A stretch of 64,000 nt of DNA, from NCBI GenBank assembly GCA_024699855.1, contig JAMPIQ010000003.1:3658001-3722000 (forward strand). Direction: 5' to 3'. Source of the stretch: Aphelenchoides besseyi. Taxonomy: Eukaryota > Nematoda > Chromadorea > Rhabditida > Aphelenchoididae. Positions 54,447 through 64,000 of the stretch are shown here, piece after piece. The notes beneath the pieces were generated by a model. It saw nothing but the letters and a program-made list of their open reading frames with translations. It made no database searches and was not told where the DNA came from. Positions within the stretch are counted from its first letter, which is position 1. Each line of letters starts with the position of its first letter. The translations under genes were made by a program, and so were the position numbers.

Positions 54447-57400
54447 TTACTCGATTCCTTCAACATCAATTGAGCTCACGTGGTGCAAAGCAACTCGGTT
54501 CATTAAACGTCCACGATGTTCGTTTTCAATCGACTTACTCGATCGCACTGATATTTGTCGACTCGTCAAACCCCGTTCCTGTTCGGCAGCTCGAATACGC
54601 TCCAGCAGATCGCGCAACTTGTCTGAAATTTCAAGTTTACTTTCCAGTCACTCGACGATTGAATTTTTGTTTTACAGACGATCAACGAACACTGGAATCT
54701 AAATGCTCACCCAAAATTGCATCAACCGCCAATTCACGTCGATGTCTTTCAACGTAAACACCTTCATCCAAGTCAATGGAACTGAAATCGGCGTCGATGA
54801 TTGTCGGCAACTCGACACTCAACGCCGTTGCAAGCAATTTGGCTAATTCCCAAAACTAAAAGTTTGATGTTGTAAACAAGTGTGAGTCGCAATCGAACCT
54901 CAATTGCATTTTGTTGTCGTTCGTTTCCGCTATCCGATGGAACGAAATCCGCTGGTTCAGAAGCTCGTCGTGAGGAAAAAAGGCCACGGTCGAGAATTTC
55001 CGCATCAATGTCAGCCTCCGTTGCTTGAGTGTCCTTTCGATTGTCTAATTCTGGTTCATCGATAAACAGATCGTCTTCGGGATCTTCGTTTTCCAAATTC
55101 GATCGGTTCTCTTCTTCAGATGCATTGAAATCTTCTTTGTCTCTTTCATTGCCACTGAAATCGTTCTCTTCATTGTTCTTGTCTTCGTTCGGTGGTGAAA
55201 CAAAGTGGTCGTCATCATTATTTGTTGTCTGATTTAAGTCATCGACAACGTTTTCAAATGCATCGTGAGTGTGTGCTTCTTCTGATTCTTCAACAGTCAC
55301 TGGTTTTGATTCCAACTCTTTGTTTGAATTCAGTTGCTCGGTTTCAATTTGCGTTTCAACTTTTGGATTTTGTATTACGGTCTTCGGATTGTCATCTTCG
55401 TACTCGTTATCCGTTTCTTCGTCTTCAAGTTCATCATTATCTTGGATTATCTCTTCGCTGGATTGGGAACAGGAGCTCAAAGAATCCTAAAAACAACAAC
55501 AGTCATAATAACAATCTTTTCTTGGCACCGCAGTTGTTCGTCGAAGCTGTGGAGATTCGTTTGAGCGAAGAGCCAAAGGTAAACGTTCACCGAAGGCAGA
55601 TTGTGGACGTGCGGATCTCGGAATACGAGATGGAGCTGTAGAAACGGAACCACGTGGTATTTCGGTATCAAACTTTCGACTTGTCGTCTTTTTTAGTTCA
55701 TTCAATTGACTTTGTAGAGTCACATTTGCCGTACGAAGGGTCTCATTTTCATCGCGTAAAAAAGCCAAATCTTCACGTTCTTGCATATTGTTGTCTGCTA
55801 CGATTGTCGGGTTGTTTGCTTCAAGTCGCTGTTGTTGTTGATCGACTTTCATTTCAAGTTCGGCGACCTTTTCGGTCAGACGTTGAACTGACAACTTGTG
55901 ATCGTGATCTAGAAGTCAATAACGTCAAAGCCGTTGAGTAACTTTACCTCTTCGTTCTATTTCTTCACATTTATTTCGATACTCGTAGATTAAAATCTTC
56001 AGCAAGGGCGTCAAACTTGGTTCCAACCAATGTTTCGACAACGAGTGTTCGCGAAACCGCGTTTGAAGATCCTCAACTTTGTAGAGCTGTCGAGACCAAT
56101 CGGGTCGCAATTGCAATTGATCTCCGAACTCACGGCTAAAAAGTTTCCAGTAAATGAACTAGCCATTCGATTGATCACCTCCATTGGCTGAAAACATTAC
56201 AAGCTCTGACCGATTCTCGTGCGATATGTGCGGCATCTTTAAGGATCGGTAAGAAAGCGTCAAGAGACTTGGATATTGGCTGAAACTCAACTGATTTAGG
56301 AAATAAGTATAGGCCATGGTTTACGTTAATTCGATCGCGGAAAAAGTTGTCAAACTTCTCGTAAAGTAACTCCCGTTCTTCTTCTTTAATTTCGAGACGT
56401 TCGAAGACACCTCCACATTTTGTATTTATTTCCATTAAACGACAAGCAAACGGTTCTTGTAGGATCCTATAAGCCTCGCTAAACACGTCTCCATAATCAC
56501 GCATCGATGACAACGAAATTCGTCGACTCAATTCTTCCAATTCGCGTCCTGAGATCATGAAAAACTGAAACAACGTTTCTACAAACACTCCATCGTTTAC
56601 TAACCGTATCGTAGATTATATCGTTGAACTTAACCCCATCCAAAACGACTGCTGATTTTTCAGCACTCGACGAATTTTCGTTGAGTTTTGGCAGCGATGC
56701 GGATTCACGAGCAGCCAAACGCTCACGAAGTTCGGCGATTTCGAGATCTCGTCGTTGAAGTTCATTTTGTAGTCGAACAATTCGCTGAACCAGTTGACTT
56801 TCATGAGTTGTTGGATGTTTCGTATCGATACCAATTCCTAAATAAGGACTTTAAGTTTCAACCATTAGTTTCCCGTCAAACCCAAATCACTCCAACGTTC
56901 ACGTTCGGTGCTCGTCGATGACGAAGGAGGCGGTTGAACCACCGGAGGTGTAGCTCGTTTTTTGCGACGCGATTCGTTGTTGCTCTTATCGTTCATAGAC
57001 GCCGATCTTCGCATCGTGTTTTTCTGTCGATTAGGCAACACGTCTGCTGCTTGGCTCAATGATTTGCCCGTATCGACGAGACGAGGTACATTTCGCAATT
57101 GGCAAAGTCGATGATTAGAAACAACCGGTCGGACGAAACGCTCACGCGGATCTTTCGGTGTAATTCGACTTCCACTTACTGCCGGCAGCGTTACACTTTC
57201 GGGATCTGTCGACTCATTTTCCGTCGACGAGGTCTGAGCTCGACGTTTCGAACGACTAACATTCTAGAAACCATTCTGTTATTGAAACCTTCGTATTCAG
57301 TTTACCTTGTCAGACTGTTTTTGCGGTATGGTTGGCATCTCGAACACGAATTCAGAGCTCTCGCCAAATCGAAGTGTGTCGCCACTACGCAATTCCACCA

Positions 57401-57540
57401 TACCATATATCACACGTGAATTGCAGGTTGTTTGACCAAGAACACCGCCTTGTTGGCCGCTTTGAAGGTCTCGTAGCCAAAACGATCGTGTCAACGGATG
57501 GTATTCAATGAGCGCGTGTCGAGGAAAAACTCGTTTGGAC
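54447..57540 (-). CDS. FHA-domain coiled-coil protein
   Basis: FHA domains bind phosphothreonine. The N-terminal exons (57540-57290) show the domain core: PRHALIEYHPLTRSFWLRDL, an NSRV-type turn, ELRSGDTLRFG and the last strand FVFEMP. A basic Ser/Thr/Pro-rich linker follows (57270-56870), then helical blocks that read as coiled coils (RIVRLQNELQRRDLEIAELR near 56760; LTEKVAELEMKVDQQQQRLE near 55870). A very acidic region (55480-54900) precedes the last exons, which are helical (FWELAKLLATALSVEL; LRDLLERIRAAEQER) and end at TAA 54449-54447. The domain order suggests an FHAD1- or CEP170-like cytoskeletal or centrosomal protein, but no specific orthologue is proven. The first exon and start codon are not identified. 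Confidence 0.65.
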
Positions 57541-58082
57541 TGAAAACTCGAAAGTTTATCGAGAATTTCAAGAGATTAATTAAAACTGCTGTTTACTGTA
57601 TTGCAAAACGGGGGCGATTATATTCGATTGCGTGCAGAAGAAGTTGCGTGTTGAAAAAAGAACGCTAAAGTTATTTGAATGGTTTGGCTAACAACGAAAC
57701 TCAACTGCGTGTCAACGAAACAAAATGGCAAATTTGATTAAAATTAACACGATATGAACGTAACTGTTTCGTCACAAAGTTTAACCAAAACTCGTCCACT
57801 TATGAACGGTCATTGAGCCAAACGTACACATCTACCGCTCTGCTTTACTCAGGTGACCAGCCAAATAACGGCAGTCAACATTCTCTTGGGGATTATTAGT
57901 ACTCGTGAATGAAAACACTGAGCACACGAAGAAAGTGAGTGGATGAACTAAAACGCGGAAGAAGTTAATCTTGACAATGTATTCAATTGTCGACTTTGCA
58001 CCGGAAAAGGTCGAATTTGAGATGAACATTCAAGTGAACGAAAGCGTTTGAAAATGTTCAGATTAGTGGCCAAATTATCTTA
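57541..58082. other. Upstream of the FHA gene; no clear coding
   Basis: The stretch just above 57540 may hold the FHA gene's first exon (minus-strand frames near 57600 are open but do not join cleanly). Nothing else is supported. Confidence 0.35.
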
Positions 58083-58583
58083 TTATCCGATACGAAAGAA
58101 TACTAAACATAAAGAACGAGTAATGAATGAATGGATAGAGTCTTTGTGGGAGCGATAAGTCCATTTCTCGAGATTAACAACCTTCAACTTTCTCCACACC
58201 CAATGTCTTAAGCCACAAAAGGTGGCACGAAAAGAGGCCTTGTAATTACCCACAAAAATTGGCCACTGGCTGAGGTATGCAATTTCCATAGACGACGAAA
58301 TCAGTTTAAGCCGCCAAAAACAGTTGGGTCGCGTGTGGGATTTGAGCACGCAGTTATATATCAGTTTGTGGACAAAAAGAAGTTGTGGACCTTCAAATAC
58401 GTAGTCTACCTGGACAACTATTTCGTTTGTTGGTAAAGAGCCAATAAACATCGGATTCCTATCGATTGGATGCGCAACTAATCCATCTATTCCGTTAGTC
58501 CAAAAATTTGCCAGCGACAAAGGTGATGGAATTGCTAATTGACTTGAGGCGGCGGTACTTGGTCTTGAAGCCATTGGACTCAA
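58083..58583 (-). CDS. Possible gene, unrecognised
   Basis: The minus strand is open for 166 codons from ATG 58583 (an in-frame second ATG lies at 58574). The first 50 residues look coding (SQLAIPSPLSLANFWTNGID; PTNEIVVQ). From about 58410 on the sequence is less protein-like, and a GTAGAC donor there could splice to an acceptor near 58274 instead. No family recognised. Confidence 0.35.
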   Translation of the reverse strand: MSPMASRPSTAASSQLAIPSPLSLANFWTNGIDGLVAHPIDRNPMFIGSLPTNEIVVQVDYVFEGPQLLFVHKLIYNCVLKSHTRPNCFWRLKLISSSMEIAYLSQWPIFVGNYKASFRATFCGLRHWVWRKLKVVNLEKWTYRSHKDSIHSFITRSLCLVFFRIG

Positions 58584-59291
58584 TAAAAGAAGTCACCTTG
58601 TGAGAATCATGTCTAAACTTCGAAGAATGTCATTAAAGATATTTGCATTGCGCTGTTCGTCCGAATAGTTTTCCTACACGAAATAAGCAGATTTACGTAA
58701 AACTCGCAAAATACACGACTTTGGTGACACCACCGAAATGTCCGTAGCTGCTGTCCTTTCGTTGCCCCAAAAGAACGTACGCGGAGGACAAGTTTGGGGT
58801 TTGAGTTGAAAAACGAATTAGCGATATGAACAGGTGAAATTGAAAATTTCGTAGGATTTTGAATACCATTTAGTTTAATTCAGCGTATCTTTTGAAACAT
58901 AAAAGCTGACTAATTAGTGTCGTTTAGTTCAAATGAGATGAATGACAAAATTTTAAGGTGGTCATTAAAATTTTGTGTCTGTGCAACGGAAACAATTTGA
59001 CTGCTTCTGAAACTAATTAGCCACTTTGATTCTCACGCGTTCAAAAATGACCGACCCATTTGCGAGCTTTCTATCGGTGTAACAAATTCCCTCAACGGTT
59101 TGCAAACGAACAACATCGCTCCTCTGCTAATAATACGCACTTGACAAACGTCCAAAAGCATTTAGTCTTCGATGTCAATGAAGGTTCTCAGTTCAACGAT
59201 GCCCTGGCAACCAAATTGAAAGCGTTGGAAATTGTTTGAAAACTTTTTATTCACAATAAACATTGGAGATTAAGACACCAATACTATGACT
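58584..59291. other. Mostly non-coding; possible terminal exon
   Basis: On the plus strand about 59040-59239 reads in one frame with a convincing end (HLVFDVNEGSQFNDALATKL, stop at 59237-59239) and an AATAAA soon after. It could be the last exon of a plus-strand gene whose other exons I cannot find. The rest is AT-rich. Confidence 0.3.
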
Positions 59292-60225
59292 TTATTGTAA
59301 TTGATAATTAGAAGGCATTGTTTTTTCGTTCAAAAGCTCTTGAACAAACGGTTTAATGGCGTCACCGTGAGACCAAACGGTCGGATGGAAACGGTAACGT
59401 GGTCGTCCAAATCGATCAATCAAAAACTTTTCAAAGTTCCCTGAAAACCCAATGATCGCAGTTATAACCATGGAACTAACAGGTAACATCGTTTGCTCGA
59501 ATTGGATTGTACATCAACTCTTCACGCTTTCCGATTTGATTTACAGTTGGTGGACATTGTCCTTTGAGAAACTCGTACAATGGATGTTGTTTCTGTCCAT
59601 TCACATCGATCTTTCCGTAGATGTGAAGATTTTGGTGCGGTTTCCAGCCATTTCCAGGTCTGACTTTTGTTATTGCTTTAAAATTTCATACAAAAAGAAC
59701 ATTTTTTGTGGCTTACTGTTGATAATCTCGTGATTTTCGGCCGGTTCTTGAAGATAAAACTGATTGCACGGAAAAGCGATAATCTTCAGATCGGAATTTT
59801 GACTCAGTAATTGGTTTAAATCAACATACTAAAAGCAGAAACTTTAGATTACGTAACCTGAGGTCTACTAAGCAAGCGATGACAACAAACCTGTTGAGTG
59901 TATGCTGAAATTTTGGACGTTACCGATCGTATATCTCTTCTTTAAACTAACCACAAAAACTGGCAACGTTGCTGAAAACCAAACTTGTTAACGAAATGTT
60001 AAATGTTATCGCTTACATTATCAACAGAACTTGGCCACGATATTGATTGAAATCAATGAATTCGCCGTCCAACTTCTCTACACTGAAGTCGTAGATCGTA
60101 AGATTGGTCGGCCAACATTTGGACCATCGAGTTGTCTCGTCGATAACCGGCGGTCCCGGTCGATTTTGAGCTACGGTAACGGCTAAGAAACAGAGAAACA
60201 AAACAACGAATTCTCTTGTACGCAT
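59292..60225 (-). CDS. Secreted glutathione peroxidase, cysteine type
   Basis: Glutathione peroxidases reduce hydrogen and lipid peroxides with thiols. Six exons (60225-60017, 59971-59952, 59904-59891, 59828-59717, 59675-59481, 59440-59292) join in frame to 232 residues, including microexons of 20 and 14 bases. Residues 1-20 are a signal peptide ([20 protein letters not shown]). The catalytic tetrad is seen as Cys76 (NVASFC; codon TGT, so not selenocysteine), Gln104 (FPCNQF), Trp184 and Asn185 (TWNFEKF). The residue after Cys76 is Ala where most family members have Gly. VRPGNGW and the long loop fit the GPX3/5/6-like secreted, non-phospholipid group. Most exon junctions are confirmed by these motifs. 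Confidence 0.9.
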
Positions 60226-60947
60226 TTCGAGGACTTCGAACTGACAAGCAATTGTGCTTGACGAGATGGTTTTATATTCCAAGAACCGGTGATTTAAAAG
60301 GTCCAATTCCGTTCCAAAGTTCACGTCACGCCTTTGCTCCTCCGGAAATACGAACCAGAAACCGCGCACAATGTCGGGCGCTAATGTTTGTTGAGCAGAT
60401 TGAACGTGTGGGTAATCGGAGGACGTTCAACGATCAAAATACAGACAAGATAATAAGCACCATAGAGTACGTGATAATTCCATTGTTCTAAGACATTGTA
60501 GAGTAAAAATCGCGGCGATTAGGCGCAACCTATGAGTCAGAAATAACCTTTACAATTGTTTTTGTGTCAATCTGATCAGATGGCTTGTTCTTTCAACATT
60601 CCGAAGCTTGTCGGTTGAAAACCATTTGAACTCAATTCGCCTCCTAATCTTCAAAGTAATTTACACGCCTACACTCTCAAATCCCAGAGTTCTTGGCGGA
60701 ATATTTTTAGTCGCTCGAACGTGAAATCAGTTGTCGGATGTTTGTTTACCTTCAACCTCACAAACAATCGAACGGCTTAAACGCGCTAAACAACCCAACC
60801 AAGTGTTTTGTTTTTAAGTGTACACTGAGACCCAAATTTATTGAGATGGACAAAAATTTACATAACAAAAAAGCTTTTGAAAACCTGGTTAGTTGGCATT
60901 CTTTCTGATCATCAATTTGTGAGTTGGTTTGATCGTTTTTGTTCATC
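60226..60947. other. Divergent intergenic region
   Basis: It lies between the peroxidase (minus) and the next plus-strand gene and presumably contains both promoters. A plus-strand frame at 60216-60491 is not supported. Confidence 0.4.
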
Positions 60948-62052
60948 ATGGCTACCAATCCGTCGGCTGAGAATCAACCGCTCGTCGAAGCGCCAAAACT
61001 AGTCGATCAACCGCCTCTACTACAGCAACCAGCAACTCAGCAGACAGCTACTCAGCAATCAACGCTTGTGCCTTCGGTCGAACAACCAACAAACAATCTC
61101 TTGGGTCCCAGCAACTTTGTGATAGGAAGTCTTTTGAAGTCCGCACCAGCAAATGGAATTCCCGAAGATGAGGACATAAATTGCCCCACTTACGACGATG
61201 AAATCATTGCCGATCAGGCTAGAGCCAACACCGAAGAGCTCTCAGACATCACAGACGAAGATGATTTGCGCAATGTGGGAAAAACGGCAAAACATTCGTT
61301 TTCGACTTGGTATCACGTAAGTTGAATTGCGTACAGAATATGAAACAATTTGACGTTTTTCAGCAAATTCAACCGTTGGTGCGTAACAAACGTGTACGTT
61401 GTTTCTCGTTCACAAACTTGATCATGTTTTTGATTAACGTTGCGTTGCTGATCGCCCTCATTGTTCTCATCGTTTACATGGCCAGCAGTTTGGCTGAGGT
61501 AATTGCGAAGCTCAAAAACTGTTTGCATTGTTTCAGACCGCCAAATATCGCAGCTACAACAAGCCGTGCTTTTATGAATGGACAGCGTGGTCGGATTGTT
61601 CGAAAACTTGTCGTGGAATTAACGACACTGATCCGCCAACACGTTTTCGTAGAATTAAAATCGATACGTTGGTTCAATCTCGTGGCTATTTCGACACTGT
61701 TGCCAAATGTCCAGAGAATTTGTTTCGTCTTGTGGTAAGTTTACGATCAAATGTAAGCAAATGTCTTTTTTATAGGATTATGCTCCATGCAACACCTATC
61801 TTTGTCCACAAAAACTATCTGATTTTCCACACTTAAATAAGATCTTCTACAAAGACCCGTCGAATATCAGTGCTGGCTGCTATAAGATCCGTAATGTTCC
61901 AAAAAAAGACATGTTGGTAAGACGTCATGTTTAAGTTGTGGGTCGATTAATTTGAATGTTTACAGATTGAGTTAGATGTTTTCGATCTGACCATATCGTC
62001 CGCTTGCCCAACGTCTCATAACGAAAGCAGCTCGACGTCCACTGCTCCGTGA
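60948..62052 (+). CDS. Type II membrane protein with thrombospondin type 1-like domain
   Basis: Exons 60948-61316, 61364-61498, 61537-61734, 61776-61916 and 61966-62052 join in frame to 309 residues. The N-terminal 135 residues are cytosolic-type: Gln/Pro/Thr-rich, then acidic (ELSDITDEDDLRNVG). One membrane helix follows (about 140-164, IMFLINVALLIALIVLIVYM) with basic residues before it (RNKRVRC), so the C-terminus should be outside the cell. The outside part has a TSP1-like start (YEWTAWSDCSKTCRG, the W-x-x-W and C-x-x-C pattern) and six or more further cysteines, and ends in a Ser/Thr-rich tail. There is no signal peptide. The ligand and role are unknown. Confidence 0.65.
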
Positions 62053-62578
62053 ATCGCCCAAAAACCTTTTCCTTCTCGAGCTTTGTTGCTGAACTGCGAA
62101 TCTAAACTTTTGGCTCTTCGGTTTTTCGTGAAATTGCATTGAAGTTGATTTCGAATAAAAATTTCTGTTTACGTTCAACGGGTTCGTGTTTGTTGTTCCG
62201 AAATCGATGGGTTGGCAAATAAATGAACACGAGGTTTCAGTTTCTTTCCAAAGGTTATGATCGTGTGTGACATTTGGCATGATGGTGTGCAACGTCATTT
62301 GGTGGGCAAATAGAAGGACACAAAAATCGAATATGTTTAAGTACAAACCTTTCAATTCTCCATTCAAATGTTTGCTATTCAATTTCTGAAATGAGATGAA
62401 GTTCTTAATTGAGGGTGTTGAAGGTAAATAAAGGAAAGAACGAACAGTCGATCAATTTGCGAAGTGAACTTAACGTTTTACAACGAACTACGGAAATCAA
62501 TCGGTCGCTTGCGGATTTGATCGTAAATCATTGAGCGAGAAGACGGTGTGCGCAGGCTTCTGAGTTACGAAAAACAGA
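62053..62578. other. 3' region and upstream of the transporter gene
   Basis: An open minus-strand frame at 61972-62382 runs antisense to the end of the previous gene and is not supported. No other feature was seen. Confidence 0.4.
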
Positions 62579-64000
62579 ATGGCGTTCGATAGCAATGATG
62601 ATGGGTAAGTACATAAAGCGTATTTCAATTGACTCGTAACTTTTTCACGTGTTCATTTCGCATTTCAGACGTCAAATCGAAATGCAGAAGACGAATGTCC
62701 GCTCAGAGTTTTATCCTCAGAATGATTCCAAACGATTGAGTCATAGTGTTCCACACTCGGGATCCATGAAGTGAGTGATTGAAAACAACCAAACGTGATT
62801 TCCGATTAACTTCAGTTCAAAAGGTCAATTTGTTCGACATCGTGGACTTTCGTGGCCGGTCGCTGCGTTGTTTCTAATCGACGCGTTAGCTGGCGGTGGT
62901 ATTGTTGGTATGCTCAGCTTTACTGCGGTCTTTTTGATTGCTTTTGCACTCAATTAAAATACCCGAAAAAACCGAAATCTTGACTTTTTTGCTAATACTA
63001 AATACATGCTCTAATCAGTCCACTTTTGTAGCAATTCCTGCTGCAATCGGAGTCACTGGTAAGTTCAGAAGATGAATTTTGGGCTTAATTGAGATTGCAG
63101 CGGTTTGGCCGGGACTGTTTTTTGCAGCTTTCGTTTGCTTGATGTCTACGATAACGTCGGTTCTTCTTGGTCGTTGTTGGGCTATTTTACAAGAACGATA
63201 TCCGGTTTATCGGTAGGGTTGGGTTTAACCATCGATTACAAACCTACTTTTAGCAATCATTGTCGTAAACCTTACGCGGAAATCGGAGAGAAGGCTGTTG
63301 GTGGATACATGAAGTAAAAAAGCTATGAAATCAGATCCAACTAATTGAATTTGTTTTTAAGATATTTTGTTAGTGCAACGATAAACGTCAATCAGTTCGG
63401 AGTCTGCGTCGTCTATTTACTTTTGTCCGCGAAATCAATCAACGATGGATTGAGTATTTTTGGCCCAACACTTCATTTCTGTCTCATTACTTTAATTTTG
63501 GCTACTTGTCTTTTACCGGTAAGTTGATCGAATAGTAGTTGTTGACTTATTTTTATTCAGGTCACGTTCCTCAAATCTCCGGAGTCCTTTGCTTTTGTTG
63601 TTATAGGCGGAATGATATGTTCGGTCAGCGCTGTCACTTTGATTGCCATCGGCTCTGGAATGGATTATTCGCTTTGCGCTGGTCACGGTTCCACAAAAGA
63701 AGTCAATACGCTTAAGCTATTGAGCGGTATTGGAACACTTGTACGCTCAAATTGAGAGCAAACTTTATAGTTGATCTGAAATTCATTTAGGTCTTTGCTT
63801 TTGGTGGGCATTCATCTTTTCGTAAGTTTTGTAGGTCTTTTACTTAAGCAAGTATTTTACAGCTACAATTCAACATGATATGAGACAACCGTTCAATTTT
63901 GATTATTCATCTTACATGGCATTTTCAAGTAAGATAGATAATCTTTTAGCTTTTAATTCTGATTTTTCAGCACTCCTACTTCTTTATGTTCCAATGTGTG
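62579..64000 (+). CDS. Amino-acid/auxin permease-type transporter, 5' part
   Basis: A secondary transporter of the AAAP superfamily (SLC36/SLC38-like), moving amino acids with protons or sodium across a membrane. Eleven exons (62579-62604, 62669-62770, 62816-62907, 63032-63058, 63101-63212, 63254-63313, 63362-63518, 63560-63740, 63791-63821, 63863-63927, 63971 onward) read continuously. A polar 50-residue N-terminus is followed by helix 1 with the family pattern LSWPVAALFLIDALAGGGIV and AIPAAIGVTG. Then come YAEIGEKAVGGYM, several further hydrophobic helices, and the VFAFGGHSSFPTIQHDM signature, which is highly typical (FxGHxxFPxIQxDM). The gene runs off the window end at about residue 300, in a further helix. 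Confidence 0.9.

Noticed and set aside
58255..58300. Minus-strand PVANFCG resembling the glutathione peroxidase catalytic motif
   Set aside because: It stands alone next to a stop, with no other peroxidase sequence around it. The real peroxidase is 1.6 kb away with its full motif set.
61972..62382. Minus-strand open frame of 136 codons
   Set aside because: It overlaps the last exon of the thrombospondin-like gene in antisense and has no start or splice support.
1..64000. CRISPR array, prophage, operon promoters, ribosome binding sites
   Set aside because: The sequence is eukaryotic with dense introns; no regularly spaced direct repeats or bacterial signals were seen.

Overview
This window looks like nematode nuclear DNA. 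It has many short genes on both strands with introns mostly of 35-60 bases that end in TTTTCAG-type acceptors, AATAAA signals close behind stop codons, and animal-specific families (ATR kinase, paired-like homeobox, HIG1, FHA and SLC36/38-type transporter genes). Nothing prokaryotic, organellar or CRISPR-like was seen. Exon boundaries below were read by eye from GT..AG signals and frame continuity, so individual splice sites may be off, mostly at 5' ends.

Layout. 0.7-1.1 kb: a small membrane protein. 1.7-8.5 kb: a large decayed Helitron-type rolling-circle transposon (Ulp1-like peptidase, HUH Rep and Pif1-like helicase regions) ending in a hairpin-bearing repeat. 8.5-10.9 kb: a minus-strand gene and related gene fragments, with a second copy of the Helitron end repeat. 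11-11.7 kb and 23.5-24.2 kb: two copies of a recently duplicated ~0.7 kb segment holding a small three-exon gene and a bidirectional promoter. 11.8-14.2 kb: Nup85 nucleoporin. 14.7-16.3 kb: an enolase-like gene with altered catalytic motifs. 17.8-18.2 kb: a decayed Nudix gene. 18.65-18.94 kb: two inverted tRNA-like sequences. 19.3-26 kb: several unrecognised nematode-type genes and a tiny secreted peptide. 26-34 kb: mostly gene-poor, with a candidate neuropeptide precursor and a paired-like homeobox gene.

34.2-46.4 kb is dense: hydroxylysine kinase-like (minus) is divergent from glycyl-tRNA synthetase (plus), followed on the same strand by a small basic protein and the ATR checkpoint kinase. 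47-53.1 kb is a run of small plus-strand genes. Several encode short proteins with one C-terminal membrane helix and a basic tail, followed by a FAM162/UPF0389 protein and a HIG1-domain protein; this looks like a mitochondrial small-membrane-protein cluster. 53.7-64 kb: p23 co-chaperone, a long FHA/coiled-coil gene (minus), a secreted cysteine glutathione peroxidase (minus), a thrombospondin-repeat membrane protein, and an amino-acid transporter cut by the window end.

The items most worth a second look are the tail-anchored protein cluster, the divergent enolase, the neuropeptide-like precursor, and the linked Helitron-end repeats and duplicated promoter segment.
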